Assembly (NCBI GenBank): GCA_035538335.1
Contig: DATLKN010000050.1
Location: forward strand, 248,001-312,000
Reading direction: 5' to 3'
From: AP-15 sp035538335
Lineage (GTDB): Bacteria > Pseudomonadota > Alphaproteobacteria > ATCC43930 > CGMCC-115725
DNA: 64,000 nt
A program made the translations under genes and the position numbers. Below the pieces are notes generated by a model that was not told where the DNA came from, ran no database searches, and saw only the letters and a list, made by a program, of their open reading frames with translations. Shown here one piece after another: positions 33,187 through 42,237 of this stretch. Each line of letters starts with the position of its first letter. The first letter of the stretch is position 1.

Positions 33187-35229
33187 ATGACCTCCTACCT
33201 CGGCACCGACGTCGGCGGCACCTTCACCGATTTCGTCTTCTATTCGGAATCGGGCGAGGTGCATTGCTGGAAGGTGCCGAGCACGCCGGCGCGGCCGGGC
33301 GACAGCGTGTTGGACGGCGTCGACGAGATCCGCGCGGGCCTGGCCCTCCCGGACGGCGAATGGCGTGGGCTCGCGCATACGCACAGCAGCACGGTCGCGA
33401 CCAATGCGCTGATCGAGCGCAAGGGGGCGAAGATCGGGCTCATCGTCTCGGCCGGGTTTCGCGACCTCTTTGAATTGCAGCGCCTGGCGATCCCGCATCC
33501 GATGCGCTTCGATTCGCGCCGCCCGGCCCCGCTCGTGCCGCGCGCGCTGGTGTGCGAGGCGAGGGGCCGCATCGACGCCGAGGGCGTCGAAATCGAGCCG
33601 CTCGCCGAAGGCGATGTCGCGGCGGCGGCCGAGGCGCTTGTCGGTGCCGGCGTGGAAATCGCCGTCGTCGCGCTCTTACACAGCTACAAGAACCCGGCGC
33701 ACGAGCGTTGCGCGCGCGATGTCGCGCACGAAAAAGGCCTTGCCGTCGAATTGTCGAGCGAGGTATGGCCGCAGGCGCGCGAATACGAGCGCGCCGTGCT
33801 GACCGCGATCAACGCCGCGATCCGTCCGATCGTCGAAGGCTATATCGGCCGCCTCGAACAAGGGCTCGCGCGGCGCGGCATCGCGAGCCCGGCGCGCATT
33901 CAGCGCTCGAACGGCGGCGCCGAGCTCGCCGCGACGATGCGCGAGCGGCCGGTCGCGGCATTGCTGTCGGGACCGGCCGCCGGGGTTGCCGGCGCGGCTG
34001 CGGCGGCGCAGGACGCGGGCTGGGAGGCGGCCGACCTGATGACCCTCGACGTCGGCGGCACCAGCGCCGATATCGGCGTCGTGCGCGCCGGCCGCCCGGT
34101 ATTGTCGAGCGAGGAGCACATCGCCGATTTCCCGCTGCTGATTCCGACGATCGCCGTCTCCAGCATCGGCGCCGGCGGCGGCTCGATCCTGTGGCTCGAT
34201 CCGGCGGGCTCGCTGAAAGTCGGACCGCGCAGCGTCGGTGCCGATCCGGGGCCGGCCTCCTACGGCTCGGGCTCGCTGGTGCCGGCGCTGACGGACGCCT
34301 TTCTCGTTGCCGGGCTGCTGGCGCCCGGCCAGCGCCTCGGCGGCAAGCTGCCGCTCGACCCGGCGCCGGCGCGCCGCGCCCTCGAAAGCCTGGCAGGACC
34401 GCTCGGAATGAGCGTCGAAGAGGTCGCCGACGGCGCGATCCGCGTCGCCGCCGCGCTGATGGCGGCGGAAGCGGCGAACGTGCTGGCGCGGCGCGGCGTC
34501 GACATGCCGCGCTTTCGCATGGTTGCGTTCGGCGGCGCGGGGCCGCTAGTCGCCGCGATGATCGCCGACGAGATCGCGATCGACGCCATCCTGATCCCGC
34601 CCTTTCCCGGGGCGCTCAGCGCCTTGGGCGCGGCGCGGGCGGATCTCGAAGGCGACCTGGTCGAGCCCGTCTATCGCCGGCTGGGCGACCTGCCGGCTGA
34701 GGCTTTCGCGGCGGCGGCCGCGGTGCTCGAGGGGCGCGCGGCCGAGTGGCTCGCCCGACAGGCCGCGTCGCTCGCTGTCGGCGACAAGCGGATCGAGCTG
34801 TCCGCCGACATGCGCTACGAGGGCCAGGGCTACGACGTCAACGTGCCGCTGCCGGCGCGCGCGGCCGGGCACGACGGGCTCGCCGCCGCCTTTCACGCGG
34901 CGCACCGCGCGGCCTACGGGCATTCGAACGAAGCGGCCGAGATCTGGCTCAAGGAACTGCGCGCCCACATCGTCGGGGTGACGCCGAAGCCCGCTGCCGG
35001 GCCGGCCGCCGCAACGGCAGGCGGGGCGGTCGCGGGCAGCCGCGCCGTGCGCCTTTTCGGCCGCGAATTTGCCGCGCAGGTCTACGAGCGCGCCGGGCTC
35101 AGCCGCGACGCGCGCCTTGCCGGACCGGCGATCGTCAACCAGATGGACACGACGAGCTTCATTCCCGAGGGCTGGCAGGCGCATACCGTCGCTTCCGGAG
35201 CGCTCGTCCTCGAACGTGGAACGAGGTGA
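33187..35229 (+). CDS. hyuA: Hydantoinase/oxoprolinase subunit A
   Basis: The 680-residue protein has the HyuA order. It starts with an N-terminal ATPase-like strand-turn (GTDVGGTFTDFV, residues 5-16), then HSSTVATNALIERKGAKIGL. The central acetate/sugar-kinase-like domain (LMTLDVGGTSADIGVVRAGR, SSIGAGGGSILWLD) follows, and then RFRMVAFGGAGPLVAAMIAD. With HyuB it forms an ATP-dependent enzyme opening hydantoin, 5-oxoproline or related cyclic amides; N-methylhydantoinase and acetone/acetophenone carboxylases are relatives. hyuB follows after five bases. Confidence 0.92.
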   Translation: MTSYLGTDVGGTFTDFVFYSESGEVHCWKVPSTPARPGDSVLDGVDEIRAGLALPDGEWRGLAHTHSSTVATNALIERKGAKIGLIVSAGFRDLFELQRLAIPHPMRFDSRRPAPLVPRALVCEARGRIDAEGVEIEPLAEGDVAAAAEALVGAGVEIAVVALLHSYKNPAHERCARDVAHEKGLAVELSSEVWPQAREYERAVLTAINAAIRPIVEGYIGRLEQGLARRGIASPARIQRSNGGAELAATMRERPVAALLSGPAAGVAGAAAAAQDAGWEAADLMTLDVGGTSADIGVVRAGRPVLSSEEHIADFPLLIPTIAVSSIGAGGGSILWLDPAGSLKVGPRSVGADPGPASYGSGSLVPALTDAFLVAGLLAPGQRLGGKLPLDPAPARRALESLAGPLGMSVEEVADGAIRVAAALMAAEAANVLARRGVDMPRFRMVAFGGAGPLVAAMIADEIAIDAILIPPFPGALSALGAARADLEGDLVEPVYRRLGDLPAEAFAAAAAVLEGRAAEWLARQAASLAVGDKRIELSADMRYEGQGYDVNVPLPARAAGHDGLAAAFHAAHRAAYGHSNEAAEIWLKELRAHIVGVTPKPAAGPAAATAGGAVAGSRAVRLFGREFAAQVYERAGLSRDARLAGPAIVNQMDTTSFIPEGWQAHTVASGALVLERGTR

Positions 35230-35234
35230 GAGAT

Positions 35235-37262
35235 ATGGCACGACCACAGGGCGAGGAAGCGATCGGCGTCGAGATCTTCGCCAATCTCTTCAAGGCCATC
35301 GTCGACGAGATGGCGTGGATCGTGCTGCGCTCCTCGCACACGACCTTCGTCAAGGAGACGCAGGATTTCGGCGTCGCGCTGGTGACCTCCGAGGGCGAGA
35401 TGTTCGCCTATCCCTACGGCAGCGGCGCGACGCCCCTTATGGGCGTCGATTGTCATACCGCCACCCGGGCATTTGCCGATTGGCATGAGGGCGACGTGCT
35501 GATCACCAACGACCCGTACGCGACGGCCGGCATGGTGATGCACCTGAACGACATCTACCTGTTCCGCCCGGTCTTCGTCGCGGGCGAACTCTTGTGCTTC
35601 GCCTGGACCTTCATCCATTGCACCGATGTCGGCGGCTACGCGCCGGGCAGCATCGACATGCAGAACGCCGAAGTCTTCCAGGAAGGCTTGCGACTGCGCC
35701 CGGTGCGTCTCTTCCGCGGCGGCGAACTCAATACCGAGTTGTGGAACGTCTTCGCCGACAATTGCCGCATTCCCTCGCTGAACTGGGGCGACATCACCGC
35801 CTGCGTCGCCGCCCTGACGAAGGCCGAGGAGCGCCTCTCCCGCCTCGTCGAGCGCTACGGCCGCGATGCCGTCGAAGCCGCGATGCGCGGCACGCTCGAC
35901 CGCAGCGAGCGCCTCGCGCGCCAGGTCTTTGCGCAAATTCCGAAGGGCGATTACCGCTTCACCGAATATTTCGAGGACGACTACGTCAGCGACGTGCCGG
36001 TGCGGCTCCAGGTCGCGCTGAAGGCGCCGGGCGACGGCGGCGTCACGCTCGACTTCACCGGCTCGGACCCGCAGGTGCGCGCCGCCTTGAACCTGCCGAC
36101 CGGCGACATGCCGCACCACCCGTTCCTCGCGATGGCGCTCGTCAATCTCGTCGTCACGCGCTCGGAGGCGATCCACATCAACGCCGGCATTTTGCGCCCG
36201 ATCGAGCTGGTGCTGCCCGAGGCCTCCGTCGTCAATGCGCGCTTTCCGGCGGCTTGCGGCATGCGCTTCACGACGGCGATGCGCGTCCACGACCTCGTGC
36301 TCGGCGCGCTCAACCGGGCATTGCCGGAAGGCAAGCCGTTCCCGGTCCCGGCCGGCGGCTCCGGGGCGCTGGTCGTCAGCTACATCTCGACCTCGGAACT
36401 GGGCGCGGCGGGACGCGTCGTGGTCGCCAACCCGGTCTCCGGGGGCTCCGGCGCGAGCGCCGCGCTGGACGGCATCTCGGGGACCGAGATGAGCGTCGCC
36501 TTTTTGCGCAACGTGCCGGTCGAGGTGCTCGAGGCCGAGGCGCCGGTGCTGGTACGGCGCTTCGCGCTCGCCCCCGACACCGAAGGGCCGGGCCGGTTGC
36601 GCGGCGGCTTCGGCGTCGAATACGAGCTCGAGATCCGCCATCCGAGCGCCGTCGTCGTGATGCGCGGCAAGGACCGGCATCATTTCAGCTCCTGGGGCGC
36701 CCGGGGCGGCGGCGCCGGCATGACGAGCGGCTGCATCGGCACGCGCCGGGGCGCCGAGCCGCAAGACATCGGCAAGCGCACCGTCTATCGCCCCGAACTC
36801 GGAGAGGTCATTCGCCTGTGGGGCGGCGGCGGGGGCGGCTGGGGCGACCCGCTCGACCGCGATCCGGAGATGGTCGCGGCCGATGCCGCGGCGGGGCTCG
36901 TCTCGCCGGCGCGGGCTCGCGAGATCTACGGCGTCGTCCTTGCCGGGGAGGGGATCGACGACGCCGCGACGACGGTATTGCGCGAGCGGCTGAAGCACGG
37001 CCGCGCGCCGCTCGGCGAATTCGATTTCGGGGCGGCGCGCAGCGAATGGGAGCGCCGCCACGCCGTCGCGGCGGAAGAAATCGCGGCCTGGCTGCCCGAA
37101 TTGCCGGCGGCGGTGCGGCGTTACGCGCAGGGCGAAGTCTATCGTCGGCTGCACGAAGCCGGACCCGGGCCCTACGGGTCGGACGCGACCGCGGCGGCGA
37201 TCGCTGCCGTCGCCGCCGCGCTTGGAAGCCCGCGCGAAAGCCTGCGCGCGGCGGCGGAGTAG
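35235..37262 (+). CDS. hyuB: Hydantoinase/oxoprolinase subunit B
   Basis: The 675-residue protein has the HyuB landmarks: IVLRSSHTTFVKETQDFGVA, FADWHEGDVLITNDPYATAG, HLNDIYLFRPVF, and HCTDVGGYAPGSIDMQNAEV. The metal-binding FPAACGMRFTTAMR region and a glycine-rich RLWGGGGGGWGDPLDRD near the end follow. It is the catalytic partner of HyuA in ATP-dependent amide-ring opening. An extra C-terminal stretch of about 120 residues (after GDPLDRD) is Ala/Arg-rich. The operon ends before a tRNA gene. Confidence 0.92.
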   Translation: MARPQGEEAIGVEIFANLFKAIVDEMAWIVLRSSHTTFVKETQDFGVALVTSEGEMFAYPYGSGATPLMGVDCHTATRAFADWHEGDVLITNDPYATAGMVMHLNDIYLFRPVFVAGELLCFAWTFIHCTDVGGYAPGSIDMQNAEVFQEGLRLRPVRLFRGGELNTELWNVFADNCRIPSLNWGDITACVAALTKAEERLSRLVERYGRDAVEAAMRGTLDRSERLARQVFAQIPKGDYRFTEYFEDDYVSDVPVRLQVALKAPGDGGVTLDFTGSDPQVRAALNLPTGDMPHHPFLAMALVNLVVTRSEAIHINAGILRPIELVLPEASVVNARFPAACGMRFTTAMRVHDLVLGALNRALPEGKPFPVPAGGSGALVVSYISTSELGAAGRVVVANPVSGGSGASAALDGISGTEMSVAFLRNVPVEVLEAEAPVLVRRFALAPDTEGPGRLRGGFGVEYELEIRHPSAVVVMRGKDRHHFSSWGARGGGAGMTSGCIGTRRGAEPQDIGKRTVYRPELGEVIRLWGGGGGGWGDPLDRDPEMVAADAAAGLVSPARAREIYGVVLAGEGIDDAATTVLRERLKHGRAPLGEFDFGAARSEWERRHAVAAEEIAAWLPELPAAVRRYAQGEVYRRLHEAGPGPYGSDATAAAIAAVAAALGSPRESLRAAAE

Positions 37263-37315
37263 CCGCCCGACGCCGCGTTGCGCCGCCGCCGGCGCGGCGC
37301 TATCGTCGGCCGCGC

Positions 37316-37401
37316 GCGGGCGTGGCGGAATGGCAGACGCGGCAGACTCAAAATCTGTTTCCGGCAACGGAGTGGAGGTTCAAGTCCTCTCGCCCGCACC
37401 A
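37316..37401 (+). tRNA. tRNA-Leu (anticodon CAA)
   Basis: The 86-base gene has a GCGGGCG/CGCCCGC acceptor stem, a leucine-type long variable arm, the T-loop GGTTCAAGTCC, and an encoded CCA. The anticodon loop CTCAAAA gives CAA, reading UUG. It lies between hyuB and an M20 hydrolase gene that starts 19 bases later. Confidence 0.96.
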
Positions 37402-37419
37402 ATTCAAGGGGGGTCCGGG

Positions 37420-38670
37420 ATGGAAAGCCGCAAGGCGACGTTGCTGGAGCGCATCGAGGCCGACCGCGAGATGCTGCTCGATTTCCTGCGCGGCTTCATC
37501 CGCTGCCCGAGCCCGAACCCGCCCGGCGACACGCGCGAGGCGGCCTCGCACATCCGCAAGCTTCTCGACCGGCGCGGCATCGAGTACCGGGTAATCGCGC
37601 CGCAGGAGACGATGCCGAACATCGTCGCGACCTTCACGGCCGGCAAACCCGGCCGGCATCTCGCGCTGAATGGCCATATCGACGTCTTCCCGGTCGGCGA
37701 CGGCGCGGGCTGGTCGCAGGATCCGTGGGGCGGCGCGCTCGTCGACGGAAAGATCTACGGACGGGGCGCCTGCGACATGAAATGCGGCACCACGGCCTCG
37801 ATCTTCACCTTTCTCTACCTCCGCGAGCTGCGCGAGGAGTTGTGCGGCCGGCTGACATTGTCTTGCGTATCCGACGAGGAGACGTTCGGGCCGTGGGGCG
37901 CCCGCTATCTGTCTGAAAACCATCCCGAAGTATTCGGCGACTGCTGCCTCAACGGCGAGCCGAGCAGCCCGTGGACGCTGCGCTTCGGCGAAAAGGGGCC
38001 GATGTGGCTCGAATTCACGGTGCGCACCAGGGGGGCGCACGGCGCCTACACGCATTTGAGCAAGAGCGCGACCGCGATCGCTGCGAAGATGATCGGCGAG
38101 CTCGAAAGCCTCAGCGAGATCCCGGCGCCGGAGGCGAGCAACCTCGCCGCCGCGCTCGACCAGGCGGCCGAGGTCATCGACAAGGCGCACGGCGCGGGCG
38201 CCTCGAAGATCGTGCGCCGCGTCACCATCAACCCCGGCGTCGTGCGCGGCGGCCTCAAGGTCAACATGGTCGCCGCCGAATGCACCTTCGAATTGGATGT
38301 GCGGGTGCCGAACGGGCTCGACGCGCCGCAGATCCTCGCCGAGATCGACAAGATCGTCGCCCGCTATCCGGAAGCCACTTACCGCCTGGCCAACTACAAC
38401 CCGCCGAGCTGGTGCCCGCCCGACTCGGAGATGGCGCAGCTGGTGCGCGCCAATGCGCAGGCGGTCGCCGGCATCGACCCGGTGCCGGTCATCAGTCTCG
38501 GCGGCACCGATGCGCGGCTGTGGCGCTACAAGGATCTGCCGGCGATCGTCTATGGGCCCTCGCCGACCGGCATGGGCAGCACCGACGAGCATGTGAGCGT
38601 CGAGGAGTTCTTTCACGTCGTCAAATGCCACCTGCTGTCGGCCTACGACTATATGAGCCGAGGGGCCTGA
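37420..38670 (+). CDS. M20-family metallohydrolase (ArgE/DapE type)
   Basis: The 416-residue protein has all M20 metal and catalytic marks: LALNGHIDVFPVGD, GRGACDMKCG, a catalytic DEE (LSCVSDEETFGPWG), GEPSSPWTLRFGEKG and a histidine near the end in STDEHVSVEEFFH. Family members cleave amide bonds in N-acylated amino acids or small peptides. Adjacent hydantoinase genes suggest N-carbamoyl or N-acyl amino acids as substrate, but this is inference. It starts just after tRNA-Leu. Confidence 0.9.
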   Translation: MESRKATLLERIEADREMLLDFLRGFIRCPSPNPPGDTREAASHIRKLLDRRGIEYRVIAPQETMPNIVATFTAGKPGRHLALNGHIDVFPVGDGAGWSQDPWGGALVDGKIYGRGACDMKCGTTASIFTFLYLRELREELCGRLTLSCVSDEETFGPWGARYLSENHPEVFGDCCLNGEPSSPWTLRFGEKGPMWLEFTVRTRGAHGAYTHLSKSATAIAAKMIGELESLSEIPAPEASNLAAALDQAAEVIDKAHGAGASKIVRRVTINPGVVRGGLKVNMVAAECTFELDVRVPNGLDAPQILAEIDKIVARYPEATYRLANYNPPSWCPPDSEMAQLVRANAQAVAGIDPVPVISLGGTDARLWRYKDLPAIVYGPSPTGMGSTDEHVSVEEFFHVVKCHLLSAYDYMSRGA

Positions 38671-38779
38671 GCCGAGGGGCGCCGAGCGCGGTGGCGCACG
38701 CCATGCCGGGCATGTACGATGCGCCGGGCTGGCGTCGGTTTTCCGTACAGCGGCGCCTCCAGAACAGGGCGGCCCGGTC

Positions 38780-39907
38780 ATGAGCTGCTTGTTTGCGCGG
38801 GAGGAAATGGAGGGGCGGGTCGCGAAATTGCGGGCCCGCATGGCGCAGCGCGGCGTCGATCTCGCGCTCCTCGACGAGATGGAAGCGCTGTTCTGGCTGT
38901 CCGGCTACGCCAATTCCGAGAACCGTTGGCGCGCCTGCCTGGTGCCCGCCGAGGGCGGGCCCTTCTTCGTGATCCGCGCCCTCGACGCCGGCGCGCTGCG
39001 CGAGCGCACCTGGCTTTCCGACATCGTCACCTACCGCGATTGGGACGATCCGATCTCCGTGCTCGCCGAGGCGGTCGCCGCGCGCGGCCTCGCGGCCGCG
39101 ACGATCGGCCTGGATCATTACTCCTACGGCATGCCGCTGGCGCGCTTCGCCCGGCTGCAGGCAGCGCTGCCGCGCGCCCGCTTCACCGATATCGGCCGCG
39201 CCATCTGGGAATTGCGGCTCGTCAAATCGCCGGCCGAGATCGCGCTGTTGCGGCGCGCCGCCGCGATCGCCGACAAGGCAATGGCGGAAGCCGTCCCGGT
39301 CTGCAAGCCCGGCCGAGCGCAGCGCGACGCGGCGGCCGCGGCGATCGCCTGCTATATCGCGAACGGCGCCGATCCCGGCCCGGCCGGGCCGATCGCCGCT
39401 GGCCGCGGCTGGGATTTCCTGCATCGCCATCCGAGCGAGGCGCCGCTGGCCAAGGGCGATGTCGTTCATCTCGAACTGACGCCGCGCGTCCAGGGCTACA
39501 GCGCCCGGATCATGCGCTGCGCCGCGGTCGGCGGCGCGAGCAGCGAGCAGCACGACGCCGCCGAGCGCATTTGCGCCTTGCAGGACGCGCAGATCGCCGC
39601 GATGCATCCGGGCGCGGCGGCGCGCGAGGTCGATGCCCTGTTGCGCGAGCCGATGTTGCGCGAGGGTATGCGCCCGAGCTTCGACAACATCTCGGGCTAC
39701 ACGCTCGGCTACTATCATCCGGCGGGACCGCAAACGAGCGACTTCACGCGGTGCTTTCATCCCGCCGCCGAGTGGCGGCTCGAAACCGGCATGGTGTTTC
39801 ACATGTATGCCTCGGCCGCGGGGCTGTCCTTCAGCGAAACGGTGCTCGTCGACGAGGCGGGGCCCGAGCGGCTGACGCAGACGCCGCGGGCGCTCTTCGA
39901 GACATGA
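38780..39907 (+). CDS. M24 (pita-bread fold) hydrolase lacking the metal ligands
   Basis: The 375-residue protein has the creatinase/prolidase N-domain (ALLDEMEALFWLSGYANSEN) and the pita-bread domain from about residue 150. The usual ligand set is broken. The segment expected to read as two aspartates is VVHLELTPRVQGYSARIMR, and the ligand histidine and first glutamate are replaced (SGYTLGYYHP, FHMYAS). Only the last glutamate (FSETVLV) is kept. Creatinase itself is metal-free, so a creatinase-like amidinohydrolase or ectoine-hydrolase-type role is possible. It overlaps the next gene (ATGA). Confidence 0.82.
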   Translation: MSCLFAREEMEGRVAKLRARMAQRGVDLALLDEMEALFWLSGYANSENRWRACLVPAEGGPFFVIRALDAGALRERTWLSDIVTYRDWDDPISVLAEAVAARGLAAATIGLDHYSYGMPLARFARLQAALPRARFTDIGRAIWELRLVKSPAEIALLRRAAAIADKAMAEAVPVCKPGRAQRDAAAAAIACYIANGADPGPAGPIAAGRGWDFLHRHPSEAPLAKGDVVHLELTPRVQGYSARIMRCAAVGGASSEQHDAAERICALQDAQIAAMHPGAAAREVDALLREPMLREGMRPSFDNISGYTLGYYHPAGPQTSDFTRCFHPAAEWRLETGMVFHMYASAAGLSFSETVLVDEAGPERLTQTPRALFET

Positions 39908-41148
39908 CGGCCGAGACGAACTCGATCGCCATCGTCGGGGCCGGCATCGTCGGCATGTCGGCGGCGCTCTATCTGCAGCGCGCCGGCTTTTCGGTTTCGG
40001 TGATCGACCCGTTGCCGCCGGGCGGCGGCGCCTCCTACGGCAACGCCGGGCTGTTGAGCGTCGAGAACTGCGTGCCGATCGCGCTGCCGGGCATGCTGAA
40101 GGAGGTGCCGCGCTGGCTCGCCGATCCGCTTGGGCCGCTCGCGGTGCGGCCGAGCTATCTGCCGCAGGCGCTGCCGTGGCTCTTGCGCTGGATCGCGGCC
40201 GGCCGGATGCCGCGGGTCGAGGCCGCCTCGGCGGCGCTGCGGGCCTTGCACGCGAATGCGCTCGACCGCTACCGGGAACTGCTCGGGGCCGAATTCGACG
40301 ACATCATCCGCGTCTCGGGCCAGGTGCACATCTGGGAGAGCCCCGAACCCTCGCCGAGCGAGGAAATATACCGGCAACTCTGGCAGCGGCATGGCGTCGA
40401 GGCCCAATGGCTCGGCGCCGACGAAGTGCGGCAACTGGTGCCGCAGCTCGCCCGCACGGTGACGCGGGCGGTGTTCCTGCCGAAAAACGGCCACACGCTG
40501 AACCCGCGCCGCCTCGTCGGCACGCTGGCGCGGCTGTTCGCGCAGGCGGGCGGCACGGTACTGGCCGAACGCGTCTTGAAGCTGATCCCGGAAAACCCGG
40601 CCTGGCGGATCGTCACCACCAGCGCCAACCATCGCGCCCAAAAGATCGTCGTCAGCGCCGGCGCCTGGTCGCGGCAATTGCTGCGGCCGCTCGCCGTCAA
40701 GCTGCCGCTCGAAACCGAGCGCGGCTATCACATGATGCTGCGCGACGCCAGCGTCGTGCCGCGCCTGCCGGTCCTCTCCCGCGGCCGCGGCTTCAGCATC
40801 ACCCCGATGGAAGAGGGGCTGCGCCTTGCCGGCACGGTCGAGATCGGCGGACTTGACCTCCCGATGAACGAAGAGCGGGCATATGTGCTGCTGCGGCAGG
40901 CAAAGGCGCTGCTGCCGGGGCTGGAGGCAAGCGACTATTCGCTCTGGATGGGCTTTCGCCCGTCGTTTCCCGACAGCCTGCCGGTGATCGACGAGGCGCC
41001 GGGCCGTCCCGGCCTCTATCTTGCATTCGGCCACGGGCATACCGGCATGACCGGCGGCGCGCCGACCGGCCAGCTGGTCAAGCAGCTGGTCGCCGGCGAG
41101 ACGCCGGATGTGCCATTGGCGCCCTACGGCGCAACACGATTTCACTAG
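39904..41148 (+). CDS. FAD-dependent D-amino-acid dehydrogenase-like oxidoreductase
   Basis: The 414-residue protein begins with the FAD-binding motif SIAIVGAGIVGMSAALYLQR. PGGGASYGNAGLLSVENCVP follows, then a substrate domain and a C-terminal FAD loop (YLAFGHGHTGMTGGAPTGQL). It belongs to the DadA branch that deaminates amino acids oxidatively. Start overlaps the M24 stop, so the two are translated together, and the ABC importer begins 24 bases after. This links uptake, hydrolysis and oxidation of one substrate class. Confidence 0.88.
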   Translation: MTAETNSIAIVGAGIVGMSAALYLQRAGFSVSVIDPLPPGGGASYGNAGLLSVENCVPIALPGMLKEVPRWLADPLGPLAVRPSYLPQALPWLLRWIAAGRMPRVEAASAALRALHANALDRYRELLGAEFDDIIRVSGQVHIWESPEPSPSEEIYRQLWQRHGVEAQWLGADEVRQLVPQLARTVTRAVFLPKNGHTLNPRRLVGTLARLFAQAGGTVLAERVLKLIPENPAWRIVTTSANHRAQKIVVSAGAWSRQLLRPLAVKLPLETERGYHMMLRDASVVPRLPVLSRGRGFSITPMEEGLRLAGTVEIGGLDLPMNEERAYVLLRQAKALLPGLEASDYSLWMGFRPSFPDSLPVIDEAPGRPGLYLAFGHGHTGMTGGAPTGQLVKQLVAGETPDVPLAPYGATRFH

Positions 41149-41172
41149 CGAAGAAGAGAGGGAGGCCTTCAG

Positions 41173-42237
41173 ATGATGCGAGCTAGCCTGACGAGACGCA
41201 ATCTGCTGGTCGCCGGCACCACCGTGCTGGCGGCGCCTTATGTATTGTCGCACCCGGCGCGCGCCGCCGGACAGGTCGTCATCCGCAACCCGGGCGGTGC
41301 CTGGAGCGATACGCAAAAGAAGTACATCTACGAGCCTTTCACCAAGGAGACCGGCATCGAGGTCGTCATCGTGCCGACGACGCTGACGAAGATGCTGGCG
41401 ATGGTGAAATCGGGCGGTTCCGAGCTCGATGTCGCCGATGCCGGGCTCGACGGTCTGGTCGAGCTCGACAAGTTGGGGGCGCTCGCCCCGATCGACTATG
41501 GCGCCTGGAAATACGCCAAGGTCGACGAGATCCCGCAGCATTACCGGACCGCGACCACGGTCGGGATGGCGCTCTACGCGACTGTGCTGGGCTACAACAC
41601 GAAAACGTTCCCGAACAACACGCAGCCGAAGGGCTGGGTCGAGTTCTGGGATGCCAAGAAATTCCCCGGCTCCCGCATGCTGGCGGACATGGCCTCGGGC
41701 TCCCCGAACCTCGAATTCGCGCTGATCGCCGACGGCGTGCCGATGGACAAGATTTTTCCCATAGACATCGACCGCGCCTTCAAATCGATGTCGCGGATCA
41801 AGCCGTACATCAAAAAATTCTGGGATACCGGCGCGCTGTCGGCGCAGATGCTGGCCGATCGAGACGCCGTCTTGGGGTCGATCTGGAATGGCCGCCTGCA
41901 CGCAATCAGGGTAAAGGGCGCGCCGGTCGCGGTCGATTGGACGCAGCACATGCTGCAGATCCAGGCCTACGGCATCTTCAAGAATGCGAAGAACATGAAG
42001 AACGCGCAGCTCTACATCGATTACGCGAATCAGGCGAAGGCGCAAGTCGGCATGCCGAAAGAGCTTAATTACGGCCCGACCAACACCAAGGCCTTCGACC
42101 TCTTGACGCCGGCGCAGATCGCCAATCTGCCCGGCAGCCCGGAGAACATGAAGCGGTGCTTCATCCAGGACGTCACCTGGTGGTCCGACAATCGCGCCAA
42201 GGTCAATGCGATATGGTCGAAGTGGATACTGACCTAG
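41173..42237 (+). CDS. ABC transporter substrate-binding protein, polyamine/iron-type family
   Basis: The 354-residue periplasmic protein has a twin-arginine-like leader (SLTRRNLLVAGTTVLAAPYV) cleaved near HPARAA. The body follows the PotD-like family: VVIRNPGGAWSDTQKKYIYE, GIEVVIVPTTLTKMLAMVKS, GYNTKTFPNNTQPKGWVEFW, and DVTWWSDNRAKVNAIWSKWI at the end. It would deliver a small cationic or amino-acid-like ligand to the two permeases encoded downstream. The ATPase gene overlaps its 3' end. Confidence 0.92.
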   Translation: MMRASLTRRNLLVAGTTVLAAPYVLSHPARAAGQVVIRNPGGAWSDTQKKYIYEPFTKETGIEVVIVPTTLTKMLAMVKSGGSELDVADAGLDGLVELDKLGALAPIDYGAWKYAKVDEIPQHYRTATTVGMALYATVLGYNTKTFPNNTQPKGWVEFWDAKKFPGSRMLADMASGSPNLEFALIADGVPMDKIFPIDIDRAFKSMSRIKPYIKKFWDTGALSAQMLADRDAVLGSIWNGRLHAIRVKGAPVAVDWTQHMLQIQAYGIFKNAKNMKNAQLYIDYANQAKAQVGMPKELNYGPTNTKAFDLLTPAQIANLPGSPENMKRCFIQDVTWWSDNRAKVNAIWSKWILT